This document shows positions 17,605 to 25,904 of a stretch of 64,000 nucleotides of DNA, one piece after another; position 1 is the stretch's first letter, and each line of letters begins with the position of its first letter. The position numbers were made by a program, and so were the translations under genes. The stretch is from the NCBI RefSeq assembly GCF_003226345.1, contig NZ_PDOF01000001.1, positions 1,178,001 through 1,242,000 on the forward strand. The letters are read 5' to 3'. This DNA is from Alteribacter lacisalsi. GTDB lineage: Bacteria > Bacillota > Bacilli > Bacillales > Salisediminibacteriaceae. The notes under the pieces were generated by a model. It saw nothing but the letters and a program-made list of their open reading frames with translations, did no database searches and was not told where the DNA came from.

Positions 17605-17841
17605 TTACACCATTCTTCTCCTGGAAAGGTAAGCATCGTGCGTACCCATTTTTTTATTTAAAATCAATTCCATTTCAATCAGGGATTCCCTGTCAACAAT
17701 CGGATCGTTCTCGGACCAGTATACCCGGTAAACGAAATAATAGTGACCGATTACTCTGAAAATAACAGGAGAATTGGGGTACTCATCGAACCACGCTTTC
17801 ATTGCCTGGCGCTTTAAGTAGGAATGATCAATCATCTGCAT
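17605..17841 (-). CDS. Hypothetical protein, 78 aa
   Basis: I do not recognise this small soluble protein. It is rich in aromatic and charged residues (GHYYFVYRVYWSENDPIVDRE) and ends in a basic tail. ATG 17841 lies eight bases after AGG of a TAAGTAGGTG site; GTG 17850 and ATG 17847 are in frame but too near. It lies between yneK and a small membrane-protein gene on the same strand. Confidence 0.6.
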   Translation of the reverse strand: MQMIDHSYLKRQAMKAWFDEYPNSPVIFRVIGHYYFVYRVYWSENDPIVDRESLIEMELILNKKMGTHDAYLSRRRMV

Positions 17842-17925
17842 TTTCATCACCTACTTAATCATAAAACGTGTGTTCGCATTTTGGAACAGGAGAAAAGGGT
17901 GATTTTTCTTCCTGTTTTTGTATGT

Positions 17926-18198
17926 TTAACCTGCGGTAAACCGGTGATGCAGGAAAATAGCAAAGAAACTGATCAGACCAAAAACGAGAAACAGAACAAA
18001 GAGTGTCATATCCATGATTGGCTGGTATATTGAGGAAATGTAGTGGGCTTTTATGAAAAACAGGACCGATGCCAAAAGCGTAATCACGGATGGAATGTAC
18101 TTGACCCACCATTTTGAATACGGGTTGAGCTGCTTTTGTGAAAAATGGATTGAATAATACACCATAATCAGTAATAGAAGAGATAAAAGCAGACTCAT
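17926..18198 (-). CDS. Small membrane protein, 90 aa
   Basis: The protein has three hydrophobic segments (about residues 1-19, 33-52 and 60-84) separated by basic loops. I recognise no family. A very strong ribosome site (GGAGGAGGTGGAG) precedes ATG 18198. It is followed on the same strand by the 78-aa gene. Confidence 0.65.
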   Translation of the reverse strand: MSLLLSLLLLIMVYYSIHFSQKQLNPYSKWWVKYIPSVITLLASVLFFIKAHYISSIYQPIMDMTLFVLFLVFGLISFFAIFLHHRFTAG

Positions 18199-18370
18199 AA
18201 ATCTCCACCTCCTCCTGCATTATAATCCTCATCTGGTTTGTTCATGAATGAATTCAAATGAAAGTAATAAAAAGAAACAATAATATTATTATGTTAATTA
18301 GACGCTGTCTTTTCATTTTTTCCATTAGATGGTAAAGTAATTGGAAGAGAACTGGGGAGAGGTGAATAAC

Positions 18371-19156
18371 ATGCCGTTTGCACAAGTTCGAAACGGGCCT
18401 TTGTACTACGAAGTGTGCGGTAAAGGAAAACCGGTAGTGTTTACACACGGAGCATCCTGGAACAACCGACTTTGGGAACCCCAGAAAGAAGTGCTCGCGG
18501 AGCATTATCAGATCATTACCTGGGATGTAAGAGGGCACGGGCAGTCGCCCGCTGCAGGGTGTGAATTGAGCGGAAAAGTATTCACTGAGGATCTCATTGA
18601 TCTTCTTAATCATTTAAAGCTCGACAGTGCGGTGCTTGCAGGTCTGTCAATGGGAGGGATTATTTCCATGCAGACAGCTATTGATTACCCCGGACGGGTG
18701 GAGGGGCTTGTGCTGATCGGGTCTCCCTGTACGTTTCGGTTTAACTTTTACGAACGGATGGTGGTTCCGGTTCAGAGAATGCTCAGTCTCTTTCTGCCAA
18801 TGAGAACGTTCGCTAAGGCACAGGGATATTACTTCTCCCGTTATAACCCCGGCAACCGCCTGTTTATCGAAGAAGCTGTTCAGTCCATGACCGCGAAGGA
18901 CTGGCATAGGGTATGGTGTGCACTTACTGCCATGGACTGCAGGGAAAATATGAACCGGATTGAGTGTCCTGTTCTCATCATTCAGGGAGAACACGACTTC
19001 ATCATCAGGCATCAGCAGAAATACATGGCTGAAACGATACCGAATGCCCGGCACGTAGTGGTAAAAGAAGCAGACCATGCCACGAACCGGGACAATGCAG
19101 AGGAAGTTAACCGTCTGCTTGAAGAATTTCTGAAAAGCAGGGTATATAGTGAGTGA
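18371..19156 (+). CDS. Alpha/beta-fold hydrolase
   Basis: A 261-aa hydrolase of the common alpha/beta fold. Visible are the oxyanion region FTHGASWNN, the nucleophile elbow GLSMGG (Ser near residue 96), an acid in QGEHDF and the terminal His in EADHATN. Substrate cannot be inferred. ATG 18371 follows GAGAGGTG; an in-frame ATG at 18341 would add ten residues and has no site. It is transcribed alone; the 300-base gap after it holds a terminator and a faint remnant of repeat core near 19240. Confidence 0.85.
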   Translation: MPFAQVRNGPLYYEVCGKGKPVVFTHGASWNNRLWEPQKEVLAEHYQIITWDVRGHGQSPAAGCELSGKVFTEDLIDLLNHLKLDSAVLAGLSMGGIISMQTAIDYPGRVEGLVLIGSPCTFRFNFYERMVVPVQRMLSLFLPMRTFAKAQGYYFSRYNPGNRLFIEEAVQSMTAKDWHRVWCALTAMDCRENMNRIECPVLIIQGEHDFIIRHQQKYMAETIPNARHVVVKEADHATNRDNAEEVNRLLEEFLKSRVYSE

Positions 19157-19390
19157 GTACTGAGGGAAAGTCTGAACAGTTATTAACTTAATAAACACTC
19201 GCGCTCTCAGCAGGTTCAGGGAAGTTCAGGTAGAAGTGGAGGCGACAATTAAATGTGCCCGCGGAAAATATAATTTATCCGCTATATTCCGGCTTGATCC
19301 GCTAACTTTCTGATATATCCTCGAAACCTGGAAACATTCGTACCAGCCGCCGTCCGCAGAGGAAAAGTTCCTGAAAATAACCAGAAAATA

Positions 19391-19415
19391 ATGGCTCCCA
19401 CCCGGTGGGAGCCAT
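19391..19415. terminator. Bidirectional terminator between two hydrolase genes
   Basis: Perfect 11-bp stem ATGGCTCCCAC / GTGGGAGCCAT with loop CCG, flanked by A-rich and T-rich runs. Confidence 0.8.
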
Positions 19416-19461
19416 TTCCTTAAGCAATGCTTTATCTTAGACAACGCTTTTTGTAATTTTC

Positions 19462-20271
19462 TTACATCGCATCTGCATTCTGCTTTTTTTCGATACGTCC
19501 GATTTGCTTTAAAAAAGCTGTTGCTTTCTTATTAAAGGTATCCGGCTGTTCGATATTGCAGACATGGCCGCAATTGTTAATGATTTCAAGGTCTGCCAGT
19601 TCTTCTTTTTTAACGTGACGGCGGATGCCTTTTAAAAACATATGGTCCTCTGAACCGGATACATAAAGTTTAGGAATACAATTCGGCTTCTGACGAAGGC
19701 GCTGGTAGGTTTTGTATGCGTCGCGGGCAACAAATCCCCACTTATGATAATCGTCTTTTCCCAGCTTGAATGCTTCTCTGATAAAAATAGCACGGGATTT
19801 GCGATGATTTTTCCTGGGGAGAAGCAGAAATGCGAAAATGGAATAAGGGACCATGTAGGGAAGCAGTGCCCGTACAGGCCGGGACAGTGTAAGTTTCCCA
19901 AGCATTTCGCCCCACTTGAGCCATCGTGAGGCTGCACCTGCAAGTACCATCGATTGAATCCGGTGGCTGTGCTTCAATGACACTTCCTGCATGACAATCG
20001 TACCAAGTGAGACACCGACAAAATGAGCCCGTTCAATTCGGAGGTGATCCATCAGTTCAATGACTTTACCGGCAGTAAGGCTCAGATAATCGCGGCAGTC
20101 AAAAGAAGGGGAATCACCATGACCGGGGAAATCCACGCAAAGAAGGTTGTAATCCTGCTTGAACGCTTCAATCTGTTTGTGAAAAATTGTATGGTTCCCT
20201 CCGAGTCCGTGAAAAAGGACGATCCAGTCGTGATACGGTTTTGATTCATATGTTTGAAAGTTTAGTAACAT
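19462..20271 (-). CDS. Alpha/beta-fold hydrolase
   Basis: A 269-aa alpha/beta hydrolase: LFHGLGGNHTIF near the start, DFPGHGDS, nucleophile elbow GVSLGT (Ser near residue 94), acid in SGSEDHMF and His in NCGHVCN. The region of residues 125-200 is a basic lid. ATG 20271 lies seven bases after GAGGG; an upstream extension reads as a hydrophobic run with no ribosome site. It is unrelated in detail to the hydrolase at 18371. Confidence 0.85.
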   Translation of the reverse strand: MLLNFQTYESKPYHDWIVLFHGLGGNHTIFHKQIEAFKQDYNLLCVDFPGHGDSPSFDCRDYLSLTAGKVIELMDHLRIERAHFVGVSLGTIVMQEVSLKHSHRIQSMVLAGAASRWLKWGEMLGKLTLSRPVRALLPYMVPYSIFAFLLLPRKNHRKSRAIFIREAFKLGKDDYHKWGFVARDAYKTYQRLRQKPNCIPKLYVSGSEDHMFLKGIRRHVKKEELADLEIINNCGHVCNIEQPDTFNKKATAFLKQIGRIEKKQNADAM

Positions 20272-20504
20272 TATAGTACCCTCATTTAAAGGCGATTTTA
20301 TTCTCGCTGATGATTGACTATAAATATACAATATTACTAACGGGAAAACAATGTTATTATGAGATAAGGCAATGATTTTCACTATGTTTGACTGGTCTGC
20401 TTACAGGTTCCGGTCATAATTTACCAAATAAGGAATATCCTGACTGGTGTTTTACTGAAATAGCTTAATAGATATTCCTGGTGCATAAAAAAAGGAGTGG
20501 TCAT

Positions 20505-21569
20505 GTGAAGATTCTGGTCACAGGAGCTTCAGGGTTTGTCGGTAAGAAACTTACTGAAAAGCTTCTGAAAAAAGGGCACGCCGTATACGCCCTTGTCAGA
20601 AGTGAACAAAAGAAAAAAGAGCTTATAAGCAAAATACCGGAAGCGCTGCAAAAACGCTTTTCGATTATTTTCGGTAATCTCGACAGCCCGGGTCTCGGAT
20701 TGGAAATGGAAAAAATGAAAGAATTAAAACAGGAAGGTATTGATATTGTTTATCACAGCGCAGCCTACCTGTCCTTTGATGACCGTGAAAGGGAGAAATC
20801 GTTTAATATTAACGTCGAAGGCACCCGTCATCTGCTAGACTTCAGTACAGGTATAGGAGTGAAACGCTTCTTTCATGTGAGCACGGCTTATACGCTCGGA
20901 ATGAAGGAATTCGCTGAAGAAGCACTTCACGATGTGGATGGGCGTTTTGTTAATAGTTACGAAGAAAGTAAGTGTCACGCTGAGCATCTCGTCTTTTCGT
21001 ACCGGGACCGCATGGATGTAAGTATTTTCCGGCCGTCCATTATCATTGGCGATTCTGTGAGTGGAGAAGCAGAAACTACTTTTGCCCTCTACGGCATGCT
21101 CAGAAGCTTTCAGCTCTTTAAGAAAAGAATGGAACGGCGTCCGGCAGAACTTGGCAAAACTTTTGCCTTTCTCTGTGATGAAGATTCCCCGTCCAACTTC
21201 GTCCCTGTTGATTATGTAGTAAGTGTCCTTACTGAAGCAGCTGTTCACGGCGAAAAGGAAAAAATCTATCACATTACAAACAGTTATGAGCTTTCAAACG
21301 GGGCAATTTTTACGATTATTAAAAACAGCCTCGGGCTTACAAATGTAAAACTCCTTCCTAAAGAAGATAAAGATCTGCTTTCCCCTGAGGAACAGCGTTT
21401 TAATGAACCCCTCGCGGTTTTTCAAACCTACCTCAGCAAGCAGGTGGCTTTTGATGACACCAACACCCGCTCCATGCTTGATAAAGCAGGTGAATCACCT
21501 GTTTATGTGGATGAGACTCTTCTCACCCACATGATTAAAAGTTACTGCCGCGGTCCGGTTCATGCTTAA
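20505..21569 (+). CDS. Extended SDR / NAD-dependent epimerase-dehydratase family protein
   Basis: A 354-aa Rossmann-fold protein. The nucleotide-binding motif TGASGFVG is at residues 6-13 and the catalytic Tyr-x3-Lys is YEESK. The first 240 residues resemble thioester-reductase-like and male-sterility-type extended SDRs. GTG 20505 follows AAGGAG by eight bases. The substrate is unknown, possibly a lipid or isoprenoid. It is a single gene ending at a strong terminator. Confidence 0.8.
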   Translation: MKILVTGASGFVGKKLTEKLLKKGHAVYALVRSEQKKKELISKIPEALQKRFSIIFGNLDSPGLGLEMEKMKELKQEGIDIVYHSAAYLSFDDREREKSFNINVEGTRHLLDFSTGIGVKRFFHVSTAYTLGMKEFAEEALHDVDGRFVNSYEESKCHAEHLVFSYRDRMDVSIFRPSIIIGDSVSGEAETTFALYGMLRSFQLFKKRMERRPAELGKTFAFLCDEDSPSNFVPVDYVVSVLTEAAVHGEKEKIYHITNSYELSNGAIFTIIKNSLGLTNVKLLPKEDKDLLSPEEQRFNEPLAVFQTYLSKQVAFDDTNTRSMLDKAGESPVYVDETLLTHMIKSYCRGPVHA

Positions 21570-21584
21570 TGGAAAAATAACAGA

Positions 21585-21626
21585 AACCGGCCCCTCTGCA
21601 TTACTGCAGAAGGGGCCGGTTTTTTA
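21585..21626 (+). terminator. Terminator after the SDR gene
   Basis: Long stem AACCGGCCCCTTCTGCA-type pairing around loop TTAC, followed by six T. It may also serve the converging acetyltransferase gene. Confidence 0.85.
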
Positions 21627-21653
21627 TGCCTGGTTTCGATTTAGAAAACACTT

Positions 21654-22187
21654 CTATTTTGCCATAGGCGGAAGAACCTTCTCGTAGATGATCCCGTCGA
21701 GGGCGTTTCCTTCAAACAAGAGGGAGGCGTGTCTGATCCCTGTTTCATGGAATCCGTTTTTCAAAAGCACCACCTGTGATCCGATATTATCCACAGCTGT
21801 CATGGCTTCGACCCGGCTGATTTTATGGCGGGAAGCTTCTGAAAGGGCGAGGCTAATTGCTGCTGTGGCAAACCCTTTTCCTTTATGAGCTTCACCAATT
21901 CTGTAACCGAGTTCAGCTGTTTTCAAACCAGCCTGGTCCGTCTGTATATTAACGAGGTTGATTCTGCCGGCAATCGCATTATGCTCTGTCTTCACCGTAT
22001 ACATCTGACATTTTCCTTCAATTGTTTCTGTCAGGAGAGACTGAAGGTTGTTCATAAAGTTATCCTGGTCAAAAAAAGCATCTCCCCGGTCGGGAATGAC
22101 AGAAGCAAAATAAGTACGGTTTTCCTGTTCGAATGCAAGGAGTTCCTCTGCAGCCAGTTCTGAAAGAGCTTCCAGATAAACAGTCAT
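21654..22187 (-). CDS. GNAT-family N-acetyltransferase (RimJ/RimL-like)
   Basis: A 177-aa GNAT protein. The acetyl-CoA-binding region is ELGYRIGEAHKGKGFATAA (about residues 95-113), followed by SRVEAMTAVDNIGSQVVLLKNGF, typical of RimJ/RimL-type enzymes that acetylate protein N-termini or small molecules. Start ATG 22187 is nine bases after AAAGGAG; ATG 22193 is too close. The substrate is unknown. Confidence 0.85.
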   Translation of the reverse strand: MTVYLEALSELAAEELLAFEQENRTYFASVIPDRGDAFFDQDNFMNNLQSLLTETIEGKCQMYTVKTEHNAIAGRINLVNIQTDQAGLKTAELGYRIGEAHKGKGFATAAISLALSEASRHKISRVEAMTAVDNIGSQVVLLKNGFHETGIRHASLLFEGNALDGIIYEKVLPPMAK

Positions 22188-22396
22188 CTCCATTCGCTCC
22201 TTTTCGCAGTTATTCCTTCATTTTATACCATTTATTAATGTCTGAATAGTCGGAATGTAGGATTGTAATAAGAATGTAAGAAAATCACAGCAACGAATGT
22301 CAGAGATTGTCGGATACTCTTTTGTGAGAATATGCTGATATTTAATAAAATCTATTAAAAATGTGGTATGTTGGAAATATTTGAAGGGGTGGAAAA

Positions 22397-24064
22397 ATGA
22401 AGATAAAAGCATTAATCGCTGCCGGGCTGCTTGTAACCACAGTCGGATGCGGCTGGAGTGGTGCAGACGGAAACATACTTTTCGCTGAAGATCAACCTTC
22501 ACTGCCCGAGTCAGGGGACAGTGATGTACGGTATGCTGATATGGAAAAACCGGTTGTTCTGAACGACCCCGATTTAAAAGGTCACAGTTTTCGTTACGGT
22601 CCCGTTACCATTGAAAAATTCAGCCAATTAAACCTCTCTTTTGATCTGTATGCAGATGGTGCGGCAGAAGAAGAGGTATTTACTGAAGAAGCATGGTTTC
22701 CGGAATATTATACCGACCTTAAAGGCGTGATCACGTTCAGAGGAGGTCCCTACAGAGACCGCCCTGCTTACGGAACACTTCAAAGCGGTAATCCTCAGAT
22801 TGAAGACCGCTGGTCCTTTACAACAGGGGCAAATCCTGACTGGGGGGGAGGAGCCGGATGGACAGGTCAGCCTGTTATTGTCCAGTGGGAAAGAGAAATG
22901 AAAGAAGTGATGAACCTGGAGGAACGGTTCAAGGAAGATGATCAATTCACTGAGGTGATTCTCGGGTCTCTTGATGGAAGGGTATATTTTCTGGACCTGA
23001 ATACAGGTGAGCAGACACGCCCTCCAATTGAAAATACAAATCCGATAAAAGGAAGTGTCTCCTTGGACAGCCGCGGCTACCCGCTGCTTTATGTCGGTGA
23101 TGGCGTGCCGACCGGAGCAGACCGTGATTTCGGCTTCAATATATACAGCCTGATCGACGGAGAGCGGCTCCATCACATTAATGGCAGGGATCCTCTCGCT
23201 TTCCGTGATTGGGGAGCGTTTGACAGTTCAGCACTGATCAACCGTGAAACGGACACAATGACCGTAGCCGGTGAGAACGGCATGTTTTATCAGGTAAAAC
23301 TCAATACGGATTTTGACAGAGAATCAGGAAGTATCAGTGTGTCTCCAGAAGAAATTAAACTTCGCTACGCAGTGGACGGAAATGAATATAAAGGCATTGA
23401 AAGTTCTGTTGCAATACATAAGAACCTGGCCTACTTTTCCGATAACGGGGGCTCGATTGTTGCGGTGGATCTGCAGACGATGCAGCCATTCTGGGCCCTT
23501 CCGCCGCTCGATGACACAGACTCAACCATCGTAATGGAAGTCATCGATGATGTGCCGTATCTTTATACAGCAACAGAAGTGGACAACATTGGAACGGACG
23601 GGGACTGTTACATCCGGAAAATCAACGGCCTTTCCGGAGAAGTGATCTGGCAGGAATCCTACCCGGCCTATTATTACCCGAATGTTGTGGGAGGCGTCCT
23701 GGCCACTCCGGTTCTTGGCAAGGAAAATATGGAAGGGCTTGTCGTCTTTACGGTAGCCCGCTACGGTTCCCGGTACAGCGGGATTATGGTTGCCCTCGAT
23801 AAGGAGAGCGGAGATGAAGTGTGGCGTCATGATATGCCCCATTACGCCTGGAGCTCACCTGTGGATGTTTATGATGAAGCCGGGAACGGTTATTTGGTTC
23901 AAGCGGATTTTGGCGGGGATGTCCGCATTCTGAATGGTGAGACTGGAGAGACAATCGACAGAAAGAATTTTGGTTTTAACATAGAAGCAAGCCCGGCAGT
24001 GTTTAACAGCAAAGTGGTATTTGCCAGCCGTGGGGGCAGGATTCACGGTATTGAGCTGAAGTAA
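22397..24064 (+). CDS. Lipoprotein with PQQ-type beta-propeller repeats
   Basis: A 555-aa exported protein. The N-terminus has a short hydrophobic signal ending TTVGCGW, an acceptable lipobox with Cys18. The body shows beta-propeller blades with recurring GxVxxLDLxTGE-type motifs: DGRVYFLDLNTGEQ, GSIVAVDLQTMQPFW, GIMVALDKESGDEVW, GDVRILNGETGET and GRIHGIEL. These match PQQ-binding-like repeats, although cofactor binding is not shown. GGGGTGG precedes the start. It probably sits on the outer membrane face as a binding or scaffold protein. Confidence 0.85.
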   Translation: MKIKALIAAGLLVTTVGCGWSGADGNILFAEDQPSLPESGDSDVRYADMEKPVVLNDPDLKGHSFRYGPVTIEKFSQLNLSFDLYADGAAEEEVFTEEAWFPEYYTDLKGVITFRGGPYRDRPAYGTLQSGNPQIEDRWSFTTGANPDWGGGAGWTGQPVIVQWEREMKEVMNLEERFKEDDQFTEVILGSLDGRVYFLDLNTGEQTRPPIENTNPIKGSVSLDSRGYPLLYVGDGVPTGADRDFGFNIYSLIDGERLHHINGRDPLAFRDWGAFDSSALINRETDTMTVAGENGMFYQVKLNTDFDRESGSISVSPEEIKLRYAVDGNEYKGIESSVAIHKNLAYFSDNGGSIVAVDLQTMQPFWALPPLDDTDSTIVMEVIDDVPYLYTATEVDNIGTDGDCYIRKINGLSGEVIWQESYPAYYYPNVVGGVLATPVLGKENMEGLVVFTVARYGSRYSGIMVALDKESGDEVWRHDMPHYAWSSPVDVYDEAGNGYLVQADFGGDVRILNGETGETIDRKNFGFNIEASPAVFNSKVVFASRGGRIHGIELK

Positions 24065-24288
24065 GGTTTTCAGTGTAAAGAGAGCGGAAACCCGTTGGGA
24101 CAAAGAAGCGCGCACATGAAGCGGGGATTGTTTAAAAAAACGAATGGATCCTCCTTAAGCAGGGTAAAGTAATTTACGGTCTGAATGAAGGCCATGTTAT
24201 TCCACAGTCCGCTGAAGATTTATGATAGCTGCCGGGGACGTGACTTGTTCAACTTGGGTAAGTAACAATGGAAGCAAACAGAAAAAAA

Positions 24289-24321
24289 CACTTTAAACAC
24301 TTAAGTGAAAACACTTTAGTG
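24289..24321 (+). promoter_or_regulatory. Repeated CACTTAAGTG-type operator-like motif
   Basis: CACTTTA (24289), CACTTAAGTG (24298-24307, a perfect palindrome) and CACTTTAGTG (24312-24321) lie in a row with centres of the last two 14 bases apart. They stand about 50 bases ahead of the small gene at 24372. No known regulator is assigned. Nothing else is seen between 24065 and 24288. Confidence 0.35.
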
Positions 24322-24371
24322 CGGGGAAGTGTCCGCGGGATGAAAAAAACATTGAATAAGGAGTGGTGGTT

Positions 24372-24506
24372 GTGATACGGATTTTAGCTGCAGGTGCAGG
24401 AGTGGGCCTGACGGTTTATGTGGCCGGGGTTCTGCTTGATTACCGTGATGGTCGGCGTATCGAAGAAGAACGCCGTGCCGCAGGATCAAGGCACAGAAGA
24501 TCATAA
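24372..24506 (+). CDS. Small single-pass membrane peptide, 44 aa
   Basis: GTG 24372 lies eight bases after AAGGAG. The product has a hydrophobic segment (about residues 3-23, ILAAGAGVGLTVYVAGVLL) and a basic, arginine-rich tail ending SRHRRS. I recognise no family. It has its own terminator directly after, which supports a real gene. Confidence 0.6.
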   Translation: MIRILAAGAGVGLTVYVAGVLLDYRDGRRIEEERRAAGSRHRRS

Positions 24507-24516
24507 TGAAATAGAG

Positions 24517-24550
24517 AAAAAAGGCGGTCACCATGTGACCGCCTTTTTTC
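24517..24550 (+). terminator. Terminator after the 44-aa peptide gene
   Basis: Perfect stem AAAAAGGCGGTCAC / GTGACCGCCTTTTT with loop CAT. The stretch from 24551 to 24874 shows no gene or clear signal. Confidence 0.9.
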
Positions 24551-24874
24551 AAAGGATGGATACAGAAAGTTGGGGTACTATCGATGTTTGTCCTTCGGAA
24601 ACACCTCATTTGTAATGTGATGTTTTCTTTGACCGCGTGCGACGTCCGCTTGTTAATGGTACAAGCTAACCACCCCTCAAGAATTCTTAAGGTCTGATTC
24701 GTTTCACACTTACGCCGATGGTGCTCGTGTTCTGTATCTTCCTGAAGAGAAAGTGTATGACCTCCTCTTCACTAGCTAGTATGGCCGGTTAGAGGGGAGA
24801 TAAACCGGTAATTTTTCCCTCAGGATAATGGCCCGGTGATATTAAAAAATAAGCTTTCGGACTGAATGTGCGGG

Positions 24875-25009
24875 TCAGCTTTCTCCGTCTGTTGCTCCGA
24901 CGTGGTTTGCTTTTTTTGTTTTGTGAGAGCCGGACATGGCCTGAGGCTGATTTGAACGGTTATTTTTAGGCTGATTTCGCCGCTGGCTTTTATATGTGTT
25001 TCTTTCCAT
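24875..25009 (-). CDS. sspP: Small acid-soluble spore protein SspP
   Basis: A 44-aa hydrophilic peptide. The central NQPQAMSGSHKTKKANHVG matches the conserved QPEPLSGSKKVKNRNH part of B. subtilis SspP. ATG 25009 has GTGAGG six bases upstream. Minor SASPs are made in the forespore. In B. subtilis sspO and sspP are adjacent; here a coiled-coil gene on the other strand separates them. A longer frame overlapping it on the same strand has no family likeness. Confidence 0.8.
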   Translation of the reverse strand: MERNTYKSQRRNQPKNNRSNQPQAMSGSHKTKKANHVGATDGES

Positions 25010-25196
25010 CGATTCCTCACTCCCTTCCTCACTAGTCTGCCCTGATGAAGAACCTTAAAACGATGAAGAAAAACACACAATTGGCAATAAAAAATACTAC
25101 CTTTCGGCATAAAAACCTTCCTCAATTAAGAAACTACTTATGAAAAAATGATCCCGGACCGGTAATGCGGTCTGAAGGAAAGAAGAGGGGACCTCT

Positions 25197-25454
25197 ATGC
25201 CATTTGATAAAAACAAGCAGCAGGCTTTTCAGGCAGCCCAGCAGGCATTTGTCCAGCTTCAGGACGCCATGGATAACCTTCATCCCGAAGAAGCAGATTA
25301 CGGCCGCCATCACAAACATGCTGAGCAGGAGCTCAATGAAGCTGTACAGGTGATCCAGAAGGCGTATCAGTCAGCTTCCGAGCATCAAAAACAGCAGCTC
25401 CGTCTGTATGAAGAGGAACTGAGCAGGTACCAGCAGGAACTGCAGGACCAGTAA
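25197..25454 (+). CDS. Hypothetical coiled-coil protein, 85 aa
   Basis: A Gln/Glu-rich, almost entirely helical protein (NKQQAFQAAQQAFVQLQDAM, then heptad-like pattern to the C-terminus). I recognise no family. A G-rich site AGAGGGGAC precedes ATG 25197. A weak forespore-type promoter (GGCATA, 18 bases, GAAACTA) lies about 70-100 bases upstream. Its place between sspP and sspO suggests a spore protein, but this is inference. Confidence 0.65.
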   Translation: MPFDKNKQQAFQAAQQAFVQLQDAMDNLHPEEADYGRHHKHAEQELNEAVQVIQKAYQSASEHQKQQLRLYEEELSRYQQELQDQ

Positions 25455-25458
25455 AAAA

Positions 25459-25487
25459 ACAGCTCCCCGCTTACGGGGGCTGTTTTT
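25459..25487. terminator. Bidirectional terminator between the coiled-coil gene and sspO
   Basis: Stem ACAGCTCCCCG / GGGGGCTGT with loop CTTA, with A and T runs on the two sides. Confidence 0.8.
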
Positions 25488-25489
25488 CA

Positions 25490-25639
25490 TTACTGGCGCT
25501 TTTTCGTTTTCTTGTTGAACTGCTTTTCTTCTGCGGAAAGCGGGGCGTCATCCCACCGCTCATTGAATCCGGCGCCTTTTCCCTGTGCCTTGGCTGCGTT
25601 CATACCGGGACGCACATGGTTTGCTTTATCTTTTGTCAA
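25490..25639 (-). CDS. sspO: Small acid-soluble spore protein SspO
   Basis: A 49-aa peptide with KANHVRPGMNAAKAQGKGAG then SAEEKQFNKKTKKRQ, matching SspO (CotK) of B. subtilis. The start is TTG 25639, placed by GGAGGTG seven bases upstream. It is divergent from aconitase, next to which sspO also lies in B. subtilis. Confidence 0.92.
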   Translation of the reverse strand: MTKDKANHVRPGMNAAKAQGKGAGFNERWDDAPLSAEEKQFNKKTKKRQ

Positions 25640-25852
25640 TTTGTTTCACCTCCACTGCTTACCGCTAGTTTTTGTCTGGAAATGCGGATTATAGCTGGCT
25701 TTTTGTGGATGACCTTCAAAGAGAAGCGGGTTTGAGGTTCTCTTTCACGGGGTAAAAAATGTATGCAGGAAAATGAAGCGTTTCCATTCCCGAAAAGGCC
25801 AAGGCATGGTATTGTAGTAAAGTAATTGTTTTCACAAACCTGCCTGAGGTTT

Positions 25853-25881
25853 TAGACAATTTAGACAATCTGTATTATGAT
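25853..25881 (+). promoter_or_regulatory. Putative acnA promoter
   Basis: TAGACA (25853-25858), 17 bases, TATGAT (25876-25881). The -35 region is a direct repeat TTTAGACAA/TTTAGACAA. A cre-like but imperfect site lies near 25774. Catabolite control is known for B. subtilis citB but is not proven by this sequence. Confidence 0.5.
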
Positions 25882-25904
25882 AATAATTGAAGGAGGGTAT
25901 ACAT

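Noticed and set aside
24820-25125. 101-codon minus-strand frame overlapping sspP
   Set aside because: Only the other frame gives a recognised SspP with a proper ribosome site and length.
25774-25786. cre (CcpA) site before acnA, TGAAGCGTTTCCA
   Set aside because: One base is missing from the consensus spacing, so I mention it only as cre-like.
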